This document shows, one piece after another, positions 60,781 to 64,000 of a stretch of DNA of 64,000 bases (position 1 is the first letter of the stretch; each line of letters starts with the position of its first letter). Position numbers and translations under genes: made by a program. The notes under the pieces were generated by a model. The model was not told the DNA's origin, made no database searches, and saw nothing but the letters and a program-made list of their open reading frames with translations. The DNA is from a virus, in the IMG/VR virus record IMGVR_UViG_3300042691_034458, positions 1 through 64,000 of that record, one strand, 5' to 3'.

Positions 60781-61281
60781 ATGAATTTTTTTATAAAAAA
60801 AAATGCAACACTACCATTTTTGGTATTAAAAATAATTAAAGGTGAGGTAGATGATTTCTATGAATATTTTGATTCATTATCTTCAACCACAATTAATTTC
60901 TCAATGAGAGATACTGAAACAAAAAAATTAAAAATAGTTAATGATTCATGTAACATAGAAAAAAATGAAAATGAAGAAAGAGATGAATATTTAATTTATT
61001 ATCAATTTAAAAATCACCATACCAAATTAATAGGTCGCTACGAAGCGGAATTTAATATTCAAGAAAATCAAAAAAAAATAGGTTTACCATTAAAAAATAA
61101 ACTCTATATTAATGTTGTTGATAGTTTTGCGGCAAATAATCTTTCATATAGTTCTACTACAGCAACAATAGTAAGTAATAATTGTTGTGTAACATCTATA
61201 ACACAAGAAACTTTCTTCTTATTAACAGAAGATAATATAATACTTGCAACTGAAGATGGTGAAAATATTCTATGGATATAA
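60781..61281 (+). CDS. Paralogue of the BppU-like adaptor
   Basis: 166 residues. MNFFIKKNATLPFLVLKIIK repeats the start of the previous protein, and GRYEAEFNIQENQKKIGLPL and LYINVVDSFA repeat its later strands. A C-terminal extension (about 125-166) includes VSNNCCVTSITQ. The two genes arose by duplication and may form a hetero-oligomer. The stop overlaps the next promoter candidate. Confidence 0.65.
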   Translation: MNFFIKKNATLPFLVLKIIKGEVDDFYEYFDSLSSTTINFSMRDTETKKLKIVNDSCNIEKNENEERDEYLIYYQFKNHHTKLIGRYEAEFNIQENQKKIGLPLKNKLYINVVDSFAANNLSYSSTTATIVSNNCCVTSITQETFFLLTEDNIILATEDGENILWI

Positions 61282-61288
61282 TATTTAT
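61281..61288 (+). promoter_or_regulatory. Candidate late promoter ATATTTAT
   Basis: ATATTTAT followed by ATTTAAAAAAG, 14 bases before the fibre gene; its first base is the last base of the previous stop codon. Confidence 0.55.
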
Positions 61289-61302
61289 ATTTAAAAAAGA
61301 TT

Positions 61303-62571
61303 ATGGCTAATAAAAAAATTAGTAACTTACCTGAGTATAACACACCACAACCAAATGATGTGTTACCAATTGTTAATGTTGCTAATAGCGTAACACAAAA
61401 AGTACTATTTTCAGCAATTAGTCAAACAATAACATCAGGATTAGTTGATGTTTTTGTGACTGGTGGTACTTATTCAGCTGGAACAGCAACATTTATAAAT
61501 AATACTGGCGGAACGTTTAGTGTTAGTGGCTTTACCGATAGTCAAGCAGGTTCCTCAGGAACATCAGGGACAAGTGGCTCATCTGGCTCTAGCGGAACAT
61601 CAGGGATAAGCGGCTCTTCAGGAAGTTCTGGAACATCTGGTACAAGTGGTTCATCAGGAAGTTCTGGTACAAGTGGTTCATCTGGTAGTTCAGGAACATC
61701 TGGAACAAGTGGTTCATCAGGAAGTTCTGGTACAAGTGGTTCGTCAGGTTCTTCAGGAACAAGTGGTTCATCTGGTAGTTCAGGAACATCTGGAACAAGT
61801 GGTTCATCAGGAAGTTCTGGTACAAGTGGTTCGTCAGGAAGTTCTGGTACAAGTGGTTCGTCAGGTTCTTCAGGAACAAGTGGTTCATCAGGAAGTTCTG
61901 GTTCTTCAGGTACAAGTGGAATAAATGGTTCTTCTGGAACATCAGGAACAAGTGGTTCATCTGGTAGTTCAGGAACATCTGGAACAAGTGGTTCATCAGG
62001 AAGTTCTGGTACAAGTGGTTCATCAGGAAATTCTGGTTCTTCAGGAACAAGTGGTTCATCTGGTAGTTCAGGAACATCAGGAACAAGTGGTTCATCAGGA
62101 AGTTCTGGCACAAGTGGTTCGTCAGGTTCTTCAGGAACAAGTGGTTCATCTGGTAGTTCAGGAACATCTGGAACAAGTGGTTCATCAGGAAGTTCTGGTA
62201 CAAGTGGTTCGTCAGGTTCTTCTGGTACAAGTGGTTCATCAGGAAGTTCTGGTTCTTCAGGTACAAGTGGAATAAATGGTTCTTCTGGAACATCTGGTAC
62301 AAGTGGTTCTTCAGGAAGTTCTGGTACAAGTGGTTCATCAGGTTCTAGCGGAACATCTGGCACAAGTGGTTCTTCAGGAAGTTCAAGTGTTACTAATTTT
62401 CCGGTAACTTTTAATAATTCTGGAAGTGGAAATGCATCTGGGGTTAATTTTGATGGTTCTGTTGCACGAACTGTTAGTTTTAATACAATAGGTGCAAATA
62501 AAGTAATAACCTCTGGTACCGCTGCTCCGACCGGAGGTAATGATGGAGACATCTATTTACAATTTACATAA
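61303..62571 (+). CDS. Fibre protein with Gly-Ser/Thr-Ser triplet shaft
   Basis: 422 residues. An N-terminal attachment domain (1-82: MANKKISNLPEYNTPQPNDV, GGTYSAGTATFINN) is followed by 280 residues of strict Gly-x-x triplets, nearly all GSS and GTS, broken only by single GIS, GIN and GNS triplets. The C-terminal domain is about 60 residues (FPVTFNNSGSGNASGVNFDG, TGGNDGDIYLQF). The triplet rule is collagen-like, but there is no proline, so it may fold as another type of thread. The abundant Ser/Thr would be acceptors for O-glycosylation by the enzymes just upstream. Confidence 0.9.
   Translation: MANKKISNLPEYNTPQPNDVLPIVNVANSVTQKVLFSAISQTITSGLVDVFVTGGTYSAGTATFINNTGGTFSVSGFTDSQAGSSGTSGTSGSSGSSGTSGISGSSGSSGTSGTSGSSGSSGTSGSSGSSGTSGTSGSSGSSGTSGSSGSSGTSGSSGSSGTSGTSGSSGSSGTSGSSGSSGTSGSSGSSGTSGSSGSSGSSGTSGINGSSGTSGTSGSSGSSGTSGTSGSSGSSGTSGSSGNSGSSGTSGSSGSSGTSGTSGSSGSSGTSGSSGSSGTSGSSGSSGTSGTSGSSGSSGTSGSSGSSGTSGSSGSSGSSGTSGINGSSGTSGTSGSSGSSGTSGSSGSSGTSGTSGSSGSSSVTNFPVTFNNSGSGNASGVNFDGSVARTVSFNTIGANKVITSGTAAPTGGNDGDIYLQFT
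61549..62388 (+). repeat. Gly-x-x triplet coding repeat
   Basis: 840 bases of near-repeats of 9 and 18 bases such as GGTTCATCAGGAAGTTCT and GGTACAAGT, with synonymous changes (TCA, TCT, AGT, AGC for Ser). Larger blocks recur within it: about 61810-61960 resembles 62180-62310, including the rare ATA-AAT (Ile-Asn) marker. Length changes by slippage or recombination are likely. Confidence 0.95.
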
Positions 62572-62580
62572 TCGCTCAAT

Positions 62581-62760
62581 ATGATTAAAATAGAAAAAAA
62601 TACAGAAGTAGAATCAAACATAAACTACATAACTTGTGAAAGTGGGGAATTTAACGATACCGATTTAGTTAAGTGTAGACTTAAAACCAAACTTTCAGAA
62701 AACACCGTTATGTTTCTAGTATCACAAATAAAAAACACAACCAATGAAAGTAGCATTTGA
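62581..62760 (+). CDS. Small protein between fibre genes
   Basis: 59 residues, MIKIEKNTEVESNINYITCE, ending NTTNESSI. It starts nine bases after the fibre stop and overlaps the next gene by 18 bases. It is too short for automatic calling but has sensible coding structure. A small adaptor or chaperone for the fibre is possible; no family recognised. Confidence 0.6.
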   Translation: MIKIEKNTEVESNINYITCESGEFNDTDLVKCRLKTKLSENTVMFLVSQIKNTTNESSI

Positions 62761-64000
62761 ACAGATATTTAATGGGTCGCTAGACCAAGTTGCAATAGGT
62801 GGTGCTTATGACGCAACAAAAATAAACAGAGGTAAGCATACAGGACAATTCAATCTTGGAGCAAACGCGATTGATAAATTCGTAGGTCCAGCACCTGTTG
62901 GTGTTGCTAACTTCGGTCAATCATCATTAGCTATACCCTCTCAGTTTGTTCATCCAGTCAAAATAACAGACGATTTATTTTGGATTTTTGGTGCGGATGT
63001 TGCTAGTGCAGGAGCTACACGTAGAGTCCAATTATGGACTTTTGTCCCTTCTACCAATACGTACACTTTTATAGGCGCAATTACTTGTACATTTCCTACC
63101 GCTACTGCTCATACAGTAAGAGGCATTCGTGTTATTCTTGAAAACTACACAACAGGTACAGTAGGTGTAAGCGGTACGGCAGTAACAGGTTCGGGAACCA
63201 CTTGGAATACAGACAGACTTTCTGTAGGTTCACGCATAGGGTTTGGTTCTACCAATCCTAATAATATTACACAGTGGTTTCAAATATCTGCTATTGGTTC
63301 TGATACAACAATCACGTTGACAACTTCAGCAGGAACAGTAGCATCAGGGACACCTTATGTCATTCAGGATTTAATGATTGTGCAAGCTACAACCAACGCA
63401 ACTGTTACTAATGGTGGATTGTTTGTGACAAAAGGGTTACAATATGGCGATTTCCAAAATCCAGCAATAGTCATTCCTGCTGCTACTACCGTTGATAGGA
63501 TAAAGGCGGTGTATTGGTTGAAAGATGCGGCCACTATAACGAATGACGTTATTGGTGGATGTGCCTTAGGAGATAGAGATAGTTGGACTCAACAATACAT
63601 CTATTCTACTGAAGGTGCATCAACTACATTAGCGATTTACCGATATAACATTAGAGCGGCTCTTACTCCAAGTGCGGGTGCATTTACACTTACTGGGACA
63701 GATATTGTTATTACGGGAAACCAAGCAGTAACGGGTAACATTTCTCAGTTTAACAATGGTAGAGTGGCTACATTGCAACACGGAGCGGGCAGTGGTGTTC
63801 CTTCTTTATACCTATTCACTACTACTCGTATTATTCGTGTTCCTATTTCAAACATAACAGCAGGTAACACTTCCTTTGTTGCAGATACTATGAGCGAAGT
63901 CGTTCCGGGCGGTACTGAAACAAATGTTGCTATTGGCACATTTGCTACATTTGATGTTGCTCAATCAATGGATAAACTTGTTATCGCTGGGGGGGCAGGC
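62743..64000 (+). CDS. Large fibre or tail-surface protein, 5' part (runs off the window)
   Basis: The frame is open from ATG 62743 to the right edge, so at least 419 residues are encoded. It is beta-rich, Thr/Gly/Ala-rich, with repeated motifs such as TGTVGVSGTAVTGSGTTW and NITQWFQISAIGSDTTITLT, typical of tail-surface or fibre proteins. Base composition is clearly more GC-rich than its neighbours, which suggests a separate origin. The lack of a downstream stop in the window explains why it is easily missed. Confidence 0.8.

Noticed and set aside
61542-62552. Long antisense open frame rich in Pro/Glu/Leu/Val opposite the fibre repeat
   Set aside because: It is the reverse reading of the Gly-Ser/Thr codon repeat. 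Several overlapping frames stay open there only because of the repeat.

Overview
The window is a piece of a large, AT-rich, T4-related tailed phage genome (contractile-tail type) that most likely infects a member of the Bacteroidota, probably a flavobacterium. The T4-type head module is recognisable in order on the + strand: terminase large subunit (7.4-9.2 kb), portal with an intein (9.2-12.3 kb), prohead protease (13.6 kb), an acidic scaffold (14.7 kb) and a gp23-type major capsid protein (16.3 kb). A T4 gp55-like late sigma factor lies at 31.2-32.0 kb. The host guess rests on start codons preceded by A-rich stretches rather than Shine-Dalgarno sites, and on a secreted protein (26.7 kb) whose signal peptide ends in the style common in Bacteroidota. 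No tRNA, rRNA, CRISPR array or integrase was seen, and the complete phage may be of jumbo size.

Layout. 0-3.7 kb: end of a leucine-rich-repeat (LRR) protein, a holin-like protein facing an L,D-peptidase-like enzyme, a KTSC protein, and a fusion protein with a nucleotidyltransferase-like domain, M23 peptidase, peptidoglycan-binding domain and tail lysozyme. 3.7-18.2 kb: head and packaging genes. 18.2-26.6 kb: an HNH endonuclease fused to a Mom/GNAT-like domain, then several proteins carrying a shared tag, then a large structural protein. 26.7-35.2 kb: baseplate-like and structural genes, the late sigma factor and two glycosyltransferases. 35.2-37.1 kb: PhoH with a second intein. 37.2-44.3 kb: a nine-gene, one-direction cluster of glycosyltransferases, methyltransferases and an acyltransferase. 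44.3-51.5 kb: two tagged small proteins, dUTPase, an exonuclease, a glycosyltransferase with a broken or recoded frame, a second LRR protein, and a structural operon containing a WYL-domain protein. 51.6-64.0 kb: a structural protein, three very large or unusual glycosyltransferases, and the fibre genes, including a 280-residue Gly-Ser/Thr-Ser triplet shaft.

How it fits together. Three threads link the genes. (1) A short motif of the type K-I-x-(L/I)-T-E-S-x-L-x-x-(I/L)-(I/V)-x-x-(V/I)-(L/I)-x-E-Q recurs at the N-terminus, or inside, at least seven unrelated proteins. It ends in (I/L)-x-E, the same rule as the likely maturation site of the capsid protein. I infer a capsid-targeting tag cut by the prohead protease, which would make these proteins packaged head cargo. 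(2) The octamer ATATTTAT sits just upstream of at least 19 start codons on both strands and is the best candidate for the late promoter read by the gp55-like factor. (3) About fourteen sugar-transfer proteins surround a Ser/Thr-rich fibre, which suggests that the phage glycosylates its own virion or remodels host glycans.

The most unusual local event is in the glycosyltransferase at 46.4-47.7 kb. Its conserved N-terminus is interrupted by a GGT codon, a TAG stop and a second GGT five bases on. All three lie in the bulge of a 10-bp hairpin, so the site resembles a very short translational bypass site, although a simple 5-base insertion is also possible.
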